Below, one piece after another: positions 1-10,413 of a DNA stretch of 64,000 bases (position 1 is the first letter of the stretch; the number at the start of each line of letters is the position of its first letter). Below the pieces are notes generated by a model. The model did no database searches. It was not told the DNA's origin and saw only the letters and a list, made by a program, of their open reading frames with translations. Made by a program: the position numbers and the translations under genes. The DNA comes from Lysobacter terrestris (lineage in GTDB: Bacteria > Pseudomonadota > Gammaproteobacteria > Xanthomonadales > Xanthomonadaceae): positions 2,372,001-2,436,000 of the forward strand of contig NZ_CP060820.1 of assembly GCF_014489475.1 (NCBI RefSeq). The letters are read 5' to 3'.

Positions 1-646
1 CCTGCGCCGGGATGGCCGTGTCGTTCTCCCAGCTGCGGTGCGCCGAGTGGCTGAAGGTCGCCGCGGGCGTGGCGTGGGTGACGCGGGTGGTGGTCACCAC
101 GCCGGTCGCGAAGCCGTTGCTTGCCGCCAGTTCCCACAGGCTGAGCAGTGGCGTCTTCAGCGCGGCCGCGCAGTCGCCCAGCTTCGCTTCCTGACCGATG
201 CTGAGCACGCCGAAGCGCGTCTTCACGCCAGTGGCCATCGCCGACATCGTGCCGGCCGAGTCGGGCGTCTGCGCGTCGATGTTGTAGGTCCTGCTCAATG
301 CGCTGGCCGGGAAGCGTTCCCAGCTCAGCCGGTTCTCCTCGCCCGACGCGCCGTTGCGCTGGCCCTCGAGGATGCGCGCGGCGGCCACCGTGGTCAGGCT
401 CATGCCGTCGCCGACGAACAGGATCACGTTCTTCGCGCGTCCGCCCATCGCGCCGCGCTGCGCCGCCTGTGCGGCACCGTCGCGGAACCACCACGCCGGC
501 GTTTCGCCGTCGGGGCGCTTGATCGCGGGGACGGCGACGTCGAACGCCAGTCCAGTCTCTGCGGCCTGCGGGCGCGGTGCGGTGCTGGCGCAGCCGCCGA
601 GCAGGGTGAAGGACAGGGCGAGGGCAATGACACGCACGGATTGCAT
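1..646 (-). CDS. Alkaline phosphatase, lipoprotein (3' part outside window)
   Basis: N-terminal 215 residues of an alkaline phosphatase-family enzyme, cut by the window edge. It hydrolyses phosphate monoesters in the periplasm or at the cell surface. Residues 1-19 form a lipoprotein signal ending in the lipobox LGGC (Cys19). GDG at 79-81 should supply a metal-binding Asp, and PDSAGTMSAMATG at 129-140 contains the phosphate-accepting Ser130 in the family motif. The ATG at 646-644 was chosen because the signal peptide begins right there. It is transcribed away from the symporter gene, so 647-879 is a divergent promoter region. The family call is firm; substrate range cannot be judged from half the protein. 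Confidence 0.85.
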   Translation of the reverse strand, partial: MQSVRVIALALSFTLLGGCASTAPRPQAAETGLAFDVAVPAIKRPDGETPAWWFRDGAAQAAQRGAMGGRAKNVILFVGDGMSLTTVAAARILEGQRNGASGEENRLSWERFPASALSRTYNIDAQTPDSAGTMSAMATGVKTRFGVLSIGQEAKLGDCAAALKTPLLSLWELAASNGFATGVVTTTRVTHATPAATFSHSAHRSWENDTAIPAQ

Positions 647-879
647 GGAGGTCCTGGGGGCGGCGGGGCCGGGCACGGGGCCGCGGATTATGCCAAGGCG
701 GCGCGATGCCTCGGCGAGGATGCGCCGACAGTATTGGCTGCGGGTTTGCCCATTGCGGGGTTGTACATTCCGGTTTGGAACAAAGGATTGCGCGCAGGCG
801 CCCCACGGCCCGTGCCGGCTCCGCTATGGTGCGGGGCTTCCGCGATGGGTCGGGTGGCCCGGGCGCGAGGAGAATTCGA

Positions 880-2229
880 ATGATGAAGGTGGTTTCCGGC
901 TGGCTGCGTATCCCGTTCTGGCAGCGCGTGGTGCTCGGCTTCGCGCTGGGCGCGCTCGCGGGCTGGCTGTTCGGCAAGGACGCGGAGACGTGGTTCGGGC
1001 CGCTCGGCGACGTCTACGTCAACCTGATCAAGATGATCGCGGTGCCGCTGGTGTTCTTCGCGGTGATCAATGCGGTCAGCGCGTTGCACGGGCAGAAATC
1101 GATCGCCGCGCTGGGCGGGCGCACCTTCCTGTGGTTCGCGCTCACCGCGGTGCTCGCCGTGGGCGTCGGCCTGCTGGCGGGCCGCGTGTTCCAGCCGGGC
1201 GCCGGTGTCGCCGCCGGCACGCTGCAGATGGCGTCCGATTACGTGCCGAAGACGCCGCCGGGCTTGTTCGACGTGCTCTTCAACATCGTGCCGTCCAATC
1301 CGTTCGCCGCACTGGCGGGCGCCGATACCGCCAAGACCGCCGATGGCATGAAGGTGCTGGTGCCGCGCAACGGCACGGTGCTGCAGGTGATCTTCTTCGC
1401 CGGCCTGGTCGGCTTCGCCTTCGTCAAGCTGGGCGAGAAGACCGCGAACCTGCGCCGGCTGTGCGGCGAAGCCAGCGAGACCATGATCCAGGTCACCCGC
1501 TTCGTGCTCGAGTTCACCCCGCTGGGCACCTTCGGCCTGATCGCGGCGCTGGTCGGCGGCTACGGCTTCGAGCAGCTCAGGCCGCTGGCGAGTTTCGTGG
1601 TCGCGCTGTACGCGGCGTGCGCCTTCCATATCGTCGTCGTGTATTCGGGCCTGCTGCTCGCGCACGGGCTCAATCCGCTGAAGTTCTTCCGCGGTGCGGC
1701 GCCGGCGATGCAGGTCGCTTTCGTCGCCTCCTCGAGTTTTGCCGCGATGCCGGTGTCGCTGCGCAGCGCCGTGCACAACCACGGCGTCGACCGCGACTAC
1801 GCCGCGTTCGCCGTGCCGCTCGGGGCGAGCATCAAGATGGACGGTTGCGGCGCGATCTATCCGGCGCTGGCGGCGGTGTTCATCGCCCAGTACGCGGGCA
1901 TCGACCTGACCTTCGACAAGTACCTGATCATCGCCCTGGCCTCGGTGCTGGGCAGCTTCGGCACCGCCGGCGTGCCCGGCACGGCGGTGATCATGGCCAC
2001 CGTGGTGCTCAGCGCCGCTGGCTTGCCGCTGGAGGCGATCGGCTACCTGTACGCCATCGATCGTGTCCTCGACATGATGCGCACGATGACCAACGTCACC
2101 GGGCAGATGCTGGTGCCGGTGCTGGTGGCGAAGGAAACCGGGCTGCTCGACCGCGAGGTGTACGAGGCGGCATCGAGCAACGTCGGTATCGCCGAGGGCG
2201 AGGTCGCCGAGGCGCGCGACAACGCCTGA
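880..2229 (+). CDS. Dicarboxylate/amino acid:cation symporter (DAACS family)
   Basis: 449-residue inner-membrane transporter of the glutamate/C4-dicarboxylate:cation symporter family (GltP/DctA/SstT-like). It has eight or so hydrophobic helices, the serine-rich re-entrant loop (ASSSFAAMPVS, about residues 281-292), an MDGCG motif near 320 where the family has MDGTA, and GTAGVPGTA near 364. The start is the ATG at 880, preceded by a GAGGAGA ribosome-binding site at 868-873; the longer upstream reading has no membrane or family signal. The Cys in place of the usual MDG-T could alter substrate choice. Which substrate it moves (dicarboxylate, glutamate/aspartate, serine) is undecided. Confidence 0.88.
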   Translation: MMKVVSGWLRIPFWQRVVLGFALGALAGWLFGKDAETWFGPLGDVYVNLIKMIAVPLVFFAVINAVSALHGQKSIAALGGRTFLWFALTAVLAVGVGLLAGRVFQPGAGVAAGTLQMASDYVPKTPPGLFDVLFNIVPSNPFAALAGADTAKTADGMKVLVPRNGTVLQVIFFAGLVGFAFVKLGEKTANLRRLCGEASETMIQVTRFVLEFTPLGTFGLIAALVGGYGFEQLRPLASFVVALYAACAFHIVVVYSGLLLAHGLNPLKFFRGAAPAMQVAFVASSSFAAMPVSLRSAVHNHGVDRDYAAFAVPLGASIKMDGCGAIYPALAAVFIAQYAGIDLTFDKYLIIALASVLGSFGTAGVPGTAVIMATVVLSAAGLPLEAIGYLYAIDRVLDMMRTMTNVTGQMLVPVLVAKETGLLDREVYEAASSNVGIAEGEVAEARDNA

Positions 2230-2305
2230 CGGGCTCACGCATTTTTTCGCCGGTAGGCGGGAAGATCGGCGTCGCAGCAATGACGCAGGGACCGGGGAGG
2301 TCGCC

Positions 2306-2740
2306 ATGGCCGAAGCGAACAACATCCAGCTGGTCGAACGCTTTCCCGATGCCGGCGACTACTGCCGGCTGCGGTCCGAAGCCGGCATGTCGCCCAAGAC
2401 GCTGCAGGCCGCGCGCAAGGGCCTGCCCAACACCCTGTATGGGGTGAGCCTGCAGGTCGACGGCGAAGTGATCGGCATGGGCCGCATCATCGGTGATGGT
2501 GGCTGCTTCTACACGGTGGTCGACATCGCCGTCGCGCCGGCCTACCAGGGGCGCGGCCTGGGCAAGCGGATCATGACCGCGCTGGACACGTGGCTGCGCC
2601 AGAACGCGGAACCCTCGGCCTACGTCACCCTGGTCGCCGACGGCGAGGCGCGCCACCTCTACGCCAAGTACGGCTTCGTCGAGACCGCACCGGCGTCGGT
2701 CAACATGGAGTACATCGTCGCGCCGCACGCGCCGGAGTGA
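2306..2740 (+). CDS. GNAT family N-acetyltransferase
   Basis: 144-residue single-domain GCN5-related acetyltransferase, predicted cytoplasmic, transferring acetyl from acetyl-CoA to an amine. The acetyl-CoA loop motif QGRGLGKR lies at residues 81-88, preceded by the beta-4 strand VVDIAVAPAY and followed by a helix beginning IMTALDTW. The C-terminal LYAKYGFVET is also typical. The start ATG has a strong GGGGAGG site 5 bases upstream. It stands alone between the symporter and the convergent Nudix gene. The acceptor substrate is unknown. Confidence 0.85.
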   Translation: MAEANNIQLVERFPDAGDYCRLRSEAGMSPKTLQAARKGLPNTLYGVSLQVDGEVIGMGRIIGDGGCFYTVVDIAVAPAYQGRGLGKRIMTALDTWLRQNAEPSAYVTLVADGEARHLYAKYGFVETAPASVNMEYIVAPHAPE

Positions 2741-2755
2741 GCGCGGCGCGCCCGG

Positions 2756-3243
2756 TCAGGCCCGCGAGAACTTCCACGACAGCATGCGGCCGTCGCGATA
2801 GGGCATGACCCCGTGGAACGGGCGCGGATCGGCGTCGAACACCAGCGGCAGGAACTGGCGGTCGCCTTCCCACATCGGCAGCTCGTGCAGGCGGTCGCGC
2901 GGCACCCATTCCAGCGGGCCTTCCGCGTTGTGTTCGAACGGCGTGCCGGTGAAGCGGGTGATCAGGAACACGAAACCCAGCCAGTCCTCGCCCTGCTTGC
3001 CGAAGCCGGGCCAGCTGATCGTGCCGCGCAGCGACAGCTCGGTGCAGCCGATGCCGGCTTCTTCAAAGATCTCGCGGCGCATGCCCGCGAGTACGTCCTC
3101 GTCCGGTTCGAGCTTGCCGCCCAGGCCGTTGTACTTGCCCAGCTGGTGGTCGTCGGGCCGCGCGTTGCGGTGGACCATCAGCACCTCGCGGCCATCGGGC
3201 GACAGCACGTAGCCCAGCGTCGCGACGATCGGCGTGTACGGCA

Positions 3244-3244
<1 letters not shown>
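2756..3244 (-). CDS. Nudix hydrolase (MutT/8-oxo-dGTPase-like)
   Basis: 162-residue Nudix pyrophosphohydrolase. The box GX5EX7REUXEEXGU is complete at residues 43-65 (G43, E49, R57, E58, E61, E62, G64). The N-terminal TLGYVLSPDGREVLMVHRN and the C-terminal layout resemble oxidised-purine nucleotide hydrolases of the MutT/MTH1-like branch, so nucleotide-pool cleaning is likely but not proven. Its ATG shares one base with the stop of the upstream beta-lactamase gene (TAATG), so the two are translationally coupled. The in-frame reading further upstream is a shadow of the lactamase gene. Confidence 0.88.
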
Positions 3245-5198
<1,954 letters not shown>

Positions 5199-5214
5199 GC
5201 CGAGCAGCACCCAA

Positions 5215-5244
5215 GAAAAAGGCCGCCCCAGGGGCGGCCTTTTC
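5215..5244 (+). terminator. Bidirectional rho-independent terminator
   Basis: GGCCGCC at 5221-5227 pairs with GGCGGCC at 5233-5239 around a CCAGG loop. It is flanked by AAAAA on the left and TTTT on the right, so it can stop the thioesterase transcript and the convergent NlpC/P60 transcript. Confidence 0.85.
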
Positions 5245-5266
5245 ATGTCCGGGAACGGGGAGTCGC

Positions 5267-5956
5267 TCAGGAGCCGTTGAGGGCCACGCGGCGCGCCTGC
5301 ACGAAGCGGCCGCTCCAGTAGCTGTTGTCCAGGCTGGACACGGTCACGTCCTTGCCGCGCCGAGGGGCATGGACGAAGCGACCGTCGCCGACATAGATGC
5401 CGACGTGGTCGACCCGGCCCTTGAGGCCGAAGAACACCAGATCGCCGGCCATCAGCTTGGCGCGGTCGGTGACCGGTTCGCCGTTCTTGGCCATGTCGCG
5501 CGAGACGCGCGGCAGTTCGATACCGAGGGCGCTGCGGAACACGTAGCCGACCAGGCCGCTGCAATCCAGGCCCTTGGACGGATCGGTGCCGCCCCAGCGG
5601 TACGGGGTGCCGAGCAGGGCGAGCGCCTTCTGCAGCACGGACTTGACCTTGCCGTCCTCGCCGACCGGCATGCCGATGGCGTCGGCCGGCAGTTCGAAGG
5701 CGGCGGCGGGGTTCATCAGGCGGTTCGCGCCGGCGACCAGGCCCAGGGCGCGGTCGGTCAGCGACACCTTGGCGTCGGCAGCGACCGGCGCAGCGGCCTG
5801 GGCGCGCACCGGGAACGGGGCGTCATCGTCGGCCGGAGCGGCCAAGGCGCCGAACGCCGGCACGCACAGGGCCAGCAGCAGGGCGAAACGATGGAGGTTC
5901 CGGGCAAGCCGGAGCGGGGTGGTGGCAGCAGGGCGGCCGTGCTTTCGGGTCGTCAC
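5267..5956 (-). CDS. Exported NlpC/P60 (C40) peptidoglycan peptidase
   Basis: 229 residues with an N-terminal signal sequence (hydrophobic stretch about 23-38, cleavage near ALAA) and a C-terminal NlpC/P60 domain from about 110. Catalytic Cys sits in LDCSGLVGYVF, His in VDHVGIYVGDG, and the third polar residue in FVHAPRRG. Predicted to cut D-Glu/diaminopimelate bonds in peptide stems in the periplasm. Translation appears to start at a GTG (5956-5954), because the nearby ATG is out of frame and closes after three codons. The next gene upstream on this strand encodes a paralogue, suggesting tandem duplication. Confidence 0.88.
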   Translation of the reverse strand: MTTRKHGRPAATTPLRLARNLHRFALLLALCVPAFGALAAPADDDAPFPVRAQAAAPVAADAKVSLTDRALGLVAGANRLMNPAAAFELPADAIGMPVGEDGKVKSVLQKALALLGTPYRWGGTDPSKGLDCSGLVGYVFRSALGIELPRVSRDMAKNGEPVTDRAKLMAGDLVFFGLKGRVDHVGIYVGDGRFVHAPRRGKDVTVSSLDNSYWSGRFVQARRVALNGS

Positions 5957-6074
5957 GCAGTCATCACGAATCAGAAACCGAGGACGATCATGCCTACCCG
6001 CTCGGGGGAGTATGTTCAGAAGAAGTTAAAAACTCGTTACAAAAGGCGCCCCGGTTGGCAAAACCGGCCACTGC

Positions 6075-6578
6075 CTACTCCAGCACGCGGCGGGCGCCGG
6101 TGTAGTGGTCGCGCCAGTAGGGGCCGTCGAGGTGGTCCAGGCGGACGGTGCCGCCGGTGCTCGGGGCGTGCACGAAGCGGCCTTCCCCGACGTAGATGCC
6201 GACGTGGCTGACATTGCCGCCGTTGCCGAAGAACACCAGGTCCGCCGCGGCCAGCCGTTCCGGCTTGATGCGGGGGCCCTGCCAGGCGGCCAGGTCCCGC
6301 GAGGTGCGGGGCAGGCGCAGGTCGAGCATGTCGCGGTAGACGTAGTTGACCAGCCCGCTGCAGTCGAAGCCGGTGTCCGGGGTGTTGCCGCCGTAGCGGT
6401 AGGGCGTGCCGACCAGGCTGATGGCGCGCATCAGCACGGCGTTCGCGCGGGCCGGGTCGGCCGGTGCCACCACCGGCCATTGCCGATGGGCGGGCGGCGG
6501 CTGGCGCACCAGCTTGTCCCCGCCGCAGCCCGCCAGCAGCGTGCAGAGGGCGAAGGCCAGCCATCCGCGCGCTGGCAT
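6075..6578 (-). CDS. NlpC/P60 (C40) peptidoglycan peptidase, lipoprotein
   Basis: 167 residues from the ATG at 6578. MPARGWLAFALCTLLAGCGG gives a lipoprotein signal with lipobox LAGC, which is why this start is preferred to one 33 codons upstream. The NlpC/P60 domain follows: Cys in FDCSGLVNYVY, His in VSHVGIYVGEG and FVHAPSTGG. It is shorter than its neighbour but has the same LVGTPYR-GG...LPRTSRD frame. A likely Spr/MepS-like endopeptidase anchored in the outer membrane. The 118 bases to the next gene hold a weak CCGGTT/AACCGG hairpin at 6051-6067. Confidence 0.87.
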   Translation of the reverse strand: MPARGWLAFALCTLLAGCGGDKLVRQPPPAHRQWPVVAPADPARANAVLMRAISLVGTPYRYGGNTPDTGFDCSGLVNYVYRDMLDLRLPRTSRDLAAWQGPRIKPERLAAADLVFFGNGGNVSHVGIYVGEGRFVHAPSTGGTVRLDHLDGPYWRDHYTGARRVLE

Positions 6579-6726
6579 GGGGCGGAGCTTGCCGGGATAA
6601 TGCGCGGCTCCCTCGGCGGGGCTCGGTACTGGCGTCTTCACGCCCCGAAGCTTGGCCGTTCCCGCCGCTGCCGGCAAGGCGCCGGCACCTCCGGTCGCAG
6701 TCGCGGCCCACCACCCGAGTCACGCA

Positions 6727-7206
6727 ATGAAGATCGAGAAAGACCGCGTCGTCAGCTTCCACTACACCGTCAGCGAGCAGGGCCAGGAACCGCTGGAAAG
6801 CTCGGTCGGCCGCGACCCGCTGGTGATCCTGGTCGGCCACGGCAACATCATCCCCGGCTTGGAGCAGGCGATGGAAGGCCGCGAAGCCGGCGACAAGTTC
6901 GAAGTTGACGTCGCCGCCGCCGATGCCTACGGCGAGAAGCGCGAAGGCCTGACCCAGCGCATCCCGAAGAAGCATTTCGAAGGCCAGCGCCTGGAGCCGG
7001 GCATGCAGGTGATCCTGCAGACCAACTTCGGCCCGCGCGCCGTCACCATCCAGAAGGTCGGCATGAGCGTGGTCGACGTCGACCTCAACCACCCGATGGC
7101 CGGCAAGGACCTGCATTTCGCAATCGAGATCGCCGACGTGCGCGAAGCCTCCGCCGAAGAGGTCGAGCACGGCCACGTGCACGGCGAAGGTGGTCACCAC
7201 CACTGA
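6727..7206 (+). CDS. slyD: FKBP-type peptidyl-prolyl isomerase SlyD
   Basis: 159-residue cytoplasmic prolyl isomerase and chaperone. The split FKBP domain (about 1-68 and 120-140, with LVILVGHGNIIPGLEQAMEG) surrounds the insert-in-flap chaperone domain (YGEKREGLTQRIPKKHF onward). The C-terminus is a His-rich metal-binding tail, HGHVHGEGGHHH at 148-159, as in SlyD proteins that pass nickel to hydrogenase or urease. The ATG at 6727 matches the family N-terminus MKIEKDRVVSFHYTV. Monocistronic: divergent from the NlpC gene and followed by a terminator. Confidence 0.93.
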   Translation: MKIEKDRVVSFHYTVSEQGQEPLESSVGRDPLVILVGHGNIIPGLEQAMEGREAGDKFEVDVAAADAYGEKREGLTQRIPKKHFEGQRLEPGMQVILQTNFGPRAVTIQKVGMSVVDVDLNHPMAGKDLHFAIEIADVREASAEEVEHGHVHGEGGHHH

Positions 7207-7233
7207 TCGCCGCGCCAGCGCGATCGCCCGCCG

Positions 7234-7265
7234 ACGGCCCGCCATGTGCGGGCCGTTTGCTTTCT
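7234..7265 (+). terminator. Rho-independent terminator after slyD
   Basis: ACGGCCCGC (7234-7242), loop CATGT, GCGGGCCGT (7248-7256), then TTGCTTTC. Confidence 0.8.
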
Positions 7266-7292
7266 GCTTTCCGCATGGGGGCGTGTGAGCCG

Positions 7293-7324
7293 CAAAAGGA
7301 AAACGGCCCGCTCGCGCGGGCCGT
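7293..7324 (-). terminator. Rho-independent terminator for the M35 protease gene
   Basis: On the minus strand ACGGCCCGC/GCGGGCCGT (7324-7303, loop of four) is followed by TTTTCCTTTT. The stem is identical to that of the slyD terminator 70 bases away, so the two form a back-to-back pair. Confidence 0.8.
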
Positions 7325-7350
7325 CTCCGTTGTTGCAGCGACTGCTTCGC

Positions 7351-8451
7351 TCAGTTCTGGAACGGGTTGTTCTCGGCGAAGTATTCGTGGTTGTCGGCGT
7401 TGTCCAGCGCGGCGGCCGGATCGGAGATCGCCAGGCTCTTCGCACCCGACTGGCCGTAGACGTGGTCGTCGGTGCCGGCCACGACGTTGAAGTGGCTCAT
7501 CTCGTGGATCAGCGTGCCGGCCTTGGAGTCGGTGCCGGTCAGCGGCGCGCTCCAGAAGGCGCGGCAGACGAAGATCTCGTACGGCCGGGTCGGATACACG
7601 TAGGCGTAGTAGCTCTGGTTGCAGCCGCAGTTGATCTTGACCTGGCCGGCGTTCTGGTCGATCGCCGAATCGATCGCGGCGAAATGCTGGCCGGCGGTGT
7701 TCCAGCGCGAACTGGTGTAGGCGCCGAACCAGGTGGTGTAGCGCGCACCCACGGTATTGCCGGCGAGGTAGCCCTTGCCGTTCTCGGCGTACTTGCGCGC
7801 CTCGACGACGGCCTGGCCGGCGCCGTTGATCTGCGTGGTCGAGCAGCCGACGTAGGACACGCCGTTCACCACGGTGCCGCCGCCGCTGCCCGGTTTGCCC
7901 TTGGACGTGACGTCGCCACCCTTGGCTTCCAGCACGTCGGCGCCGTCGACCCACAGGCGCAACGGCACGGACTGGACCTTCATCGGCAGGCCGTTGGCGT
8001 TCTTGAGCATCTCGCCGTTCGACAGCGAGGCATGCTGCAGCGTCGAGGACAGGGTGACGATGTATTCGCCGCTGCGGCTCATGTCGTAAGCGGATGACAG
8101 GTCGACCACGGTGCGCAGGGTTTCACCCGGGCGGATGATCTTGAACGCCGCAGCGCCCGGCAGCTCGCGCTTGATCATCGGGCCTTCGTACTGCACCGGC
8201 TGGCCGTCGCGGCTCACCTGGAAGAGCTTCGCTTCGAGGAAGTCGGACGGGAGCTGCCACTGCGGCACGCGCACCGTGTGCCTGCTGGTGTTGGTGATGG
8301 TGACTTCGACCGAGCCGAGGAAGCCGCCGCTGGACGCCTGCGCGGCGACCATGCTGACGCGCAGCGGGTTGGAATTGGCGTTCGGCTGCGCGGAAACGGC
8401 GGCAATGGCGCCGACGAGCAGCGTGGAACAGGTGAGAGCGGCAAGCTTCAT
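7351..8451 (-). CDS. Secreted M35-family metalloendopeptidase (deuterolysin/aspzincin type)
   Basis: 366-residue exported protease. The N-terminal signal peptide ends near VSAQ. Residues about 25-170 form a beta-rich propeptide-like region, and the zinc catalytic domain is C-terminal. HEMSH at 316-320 followed by GTDDHVYG (about 327-334) is the aspzincin HExxH + GTxDxxYG signature: two His and one Asp bind zinc. Peptidyl-Lys metalloendopeptidases are the closest bacterial group. The start at 8451 puts the signal peptide at the N-terminus. It lies just downstream of an M4 protease on the same strand, with a terminator between. Likely a nutritional or antagonistic exoprotease. Confidence 0.85.
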   Translation of the reverse strand: MKLAALTCSTLLVGAIAAVSAQPNANSNPLRVSMVAAQASSGGFLGSVEVTITNTSRHTVRVPQWQLPSDFLEAKLFQVSRDGQPVQYEGPMIKRELPGAAAFKIIRPGETLRTVVDLSSAYDMSRSGEYIVTLSSTLQHASLSNGEMLKNANGLPMKVQSVPLRLWVDGADVLEAKGGDVTSKGKPGSGGGTVVNGVSYVGCSTTQINGAGQAVVEARKYAENGKGYLAGNTVGARYTTWFGAYTSSRWNTAGQHFAAIDSAIDQNAGQVKINCGCNQSYYAYVYPTRPYEIFVCRAFWSAPLTGTDSKAGTLIHEMSHFNVVAGTDDHVYGQSGAKSLAISDPAAALDNADNHEYFAENNPFQN

Positions 8452-8525
8452 TCGTGTTCTCCGGGACAGGTGGATGGAACGAATTTGCGGGGGCGGTGTG
8501 CGTCCATGCGACTGGACATATGCCT

Positions 8526-8559
8526 GAAAACGGAGTGGCCCGCAGGCGCGGGCCACTCC
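8526..8559 (-). terminator. Rho-independent terminator for the M4 protease gene
   Basis: A 12-bp perfect stem, GGAGTGGCCCGC (8532-8543) with GCGGGCCACTCC (8548-8559), followed on the minus strand by GTTTTCAGG. Confidence 0.82.
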
Positions 8560-8575
8560 TTGTTGCGGTCGTCGA

Positions 8576-10159
8576 TCAGTTGACGCTGACCGCGCTCCAC
8601 GCCGCGGCTACGGCGTTGTACTCGGTCGAGCCGGTGCCATACAGGTCGGCAGCGGCGCTCAGCGTCGCGACACGGGCCTGCGGGTAGGTCGTGCTGGAGG
8701 TGAAGTACACGTCCAGGGCGCGATACCAGATCTTCGACGCGGCGTCGCGGCCGATGCCCGTGACCGACGCGCTGTTGCAGGTCGGCGAGGTGTGGTCCAT
8801 GCCACCGAAGCTCTTCGCGCCGCTGCCTTCGGCCAGCAGGTAGAAGAAGTGGTTGCCCACGCCGGAACTGTAATGCGGGTCGAGCGAAGCGACGCTGGTG
8901 GACCAGCAGTTGCGCGACGAACCGTCCTTGCCAGGGTTGTACATGTAGCGCAGCGCCTTCTGGTTCGAGCTGCCCGCGACGTTGGCGTAGTAGATCTCCT
9001 CGCCGATCAGGTAGTCGCCCGGATCGTTGGTGTTGTTGGCGAAGAACTCGACCATGGTGCCGTTGATGTCGGAGTTGGCCTCGTTCAGGCCGCCCGCGTC
9101 GCCCGAGTAGGCGAGGTTGGCGGTCGCCTGGGCGACGCCGTGCGACATTTCGTGGCCGGCCACGTCGAGCACGGTCAGCGGCTTGTAGGTCACGCCGTCG
9201 CCGTCGCCGTAGAACATCGCGCTGCCGTTCCAGAAGGCGTTGACGTAGTTGTTGTTGATGTGGACGTAGCTCTTCACGCCCTGGCCGTCGTTGAAGATGC
9301 CGTTACGGCCATGGACGGTCTTGTAGTAGTCCCAGGTCAGCGCGACGCCGTAGTGGGCTTCGGCCGCGGCCGAAGCGCGATCGGAGGTGGCGTAGTTGCC
9401 CCACACGTTGTCGGCGTCGGTGAACAGCGTGGCCTTGCGCGCCGCCATGCGGTCGCTGAGGTTCTTCGCATCCCAGGTCGAACCGCCGCCGCGGGTGTTG
9501 TCGACCATCTGGTAGCCGCCCGAGACCGAATTGGTGGTCAGCGCCACGTCGCCGGTCGAGATGGTCTTGCCCAGGCCGGTGGCATTGGCGGTTTCGATGG
9601 TGTCCCACTTGTCGAGGATCTTGCCGTTGCGGGCGTCGACGAAGTAGTGCATCGCGGTCGGGGTCTGGTCGGCCTTGGTGCCTTCCATCACGACTTCATA
9701 GGCCAGGGCCGGCTTGGCGCCGCGGGCGTAGACGACCAGGCTGGCGGTCGGCATGCCGTTGAAGCCGGTGCCGAAGGCCGTGCCGGCCTCGACGATGGCC
9801 TGGTCGGCGCTGAGCTGCGGCGCGACGTCCGGACGGCCGGTGGTCTTCAGGGTCAGGCTGGCCGACTTGAACTGGCCGTTCTTCGAGTGCACCACCACGT
9901 CGCCGCCGATGACCGGCAGGCCGCGATAGGTACGGTCGAAGCGGACATGCTCGGTGCCGTTGGCATCGACCACGCTGTGCTTGGCGACGAAGGCATCCGC
10001 GTCGGCACGCTGGACGGCAGCGCCGTGGCCATCGATGAGGCCATGGGCGCGCTGGGCGGCCTGGGAATTGATGTTGGCGGCGAGAGCGGGAGCGGACAAC
10101 GCCAGCGTAGAGCCAGCAAGCGCGGCGAGGACGGCCGTGCTGAGGAGACGTGCTTGCAT
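8576..10159 (-). CDS. Secreted M4 (thermolysin-like) metalloprotease
   Basis: 527-residue preproenzyme. The signal peptide at 1-28 ends ALAA. The FTP/PepSY-like propeptide covers about 30-200. The catalytic domain has HEMSH at 336-340, with the third zinc ligand Glu in GGLNEANSDING about 20 residues later, then the C-terminal M4 domain with the active-site His region VGNHFFYLLAEG. Start 10159 is favoured over the upstream in-frame one because the signal peptide begins there. A secreted broad-specificity neutral protease typical of Lysobacter-like predators. It has its own terminator and no in-window secretion partner. Confidence 0.92.
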   Translation of the reverse strand: MQARLLSTAVLAALAGSTLALSAPALAANINSQAAQRAHGLIDGHGAAVQRADADAFVAKHSVVDANGTEHVRFDRTYRGLPVIGGDVVVHSKNGQFKSASLTLKTTGRPDVAPQLSADQAIVEAGTAFGTGFNGMPTASLVVYARGAKPALAYEVVMEGTKADQTPTAMHYFVDARNGKILDKWDTIETANATGLGKTISTGDVALTTNSVSGGYQMVDNTRGGGSTWDAKNLSDRMAARKATLFTDADNVWGNYATSDRASAAAEAHYGVALTWDYYKTVHGRNGIFNDGQGVKSYVHINNNYVNAFWNGSAMFYGDGDGVTYKPLTVLDVAGHEMSHGVAQATANLAYSGDAGGLNEANSDINGTMVEFFANNTNDPGDYLIGEEIYYANVAGSSNQKALRYMYNPGKDGSSRNCWSTSVASLDPHYSSGVGNHFFYLLAEGSGAKSFGGMDHTSPTCNSASVTGIGRDAASKIWYRALDVYFTSSTTYPQARVATLSAAADLYGTGSTEYNAVAAAWSAVSVN

Positions 10160-10413
10160 GTAAAAAACTACCCCTGAGGAGTTTTGATGGGCCGGACGAA
10201 ACCGGGACTGCGCACATACACTTCCCCATGCCCTGTACAAGCGGCTGGAGAGGTGGTGTTGGTGACCAGTCCGGCTGCGGCCCATGCAGCTCGGCAGGTT
10301 GTCGGCGCATTAATCGCGACTTTGCCGAAGCTGTCATGTCGCAGTGCAGCAATTAGTTGCAAATGTGACCAAATCCCCGGGTGGCGGGGTCAATTTTCGA
10401 AATTCATATTGCG

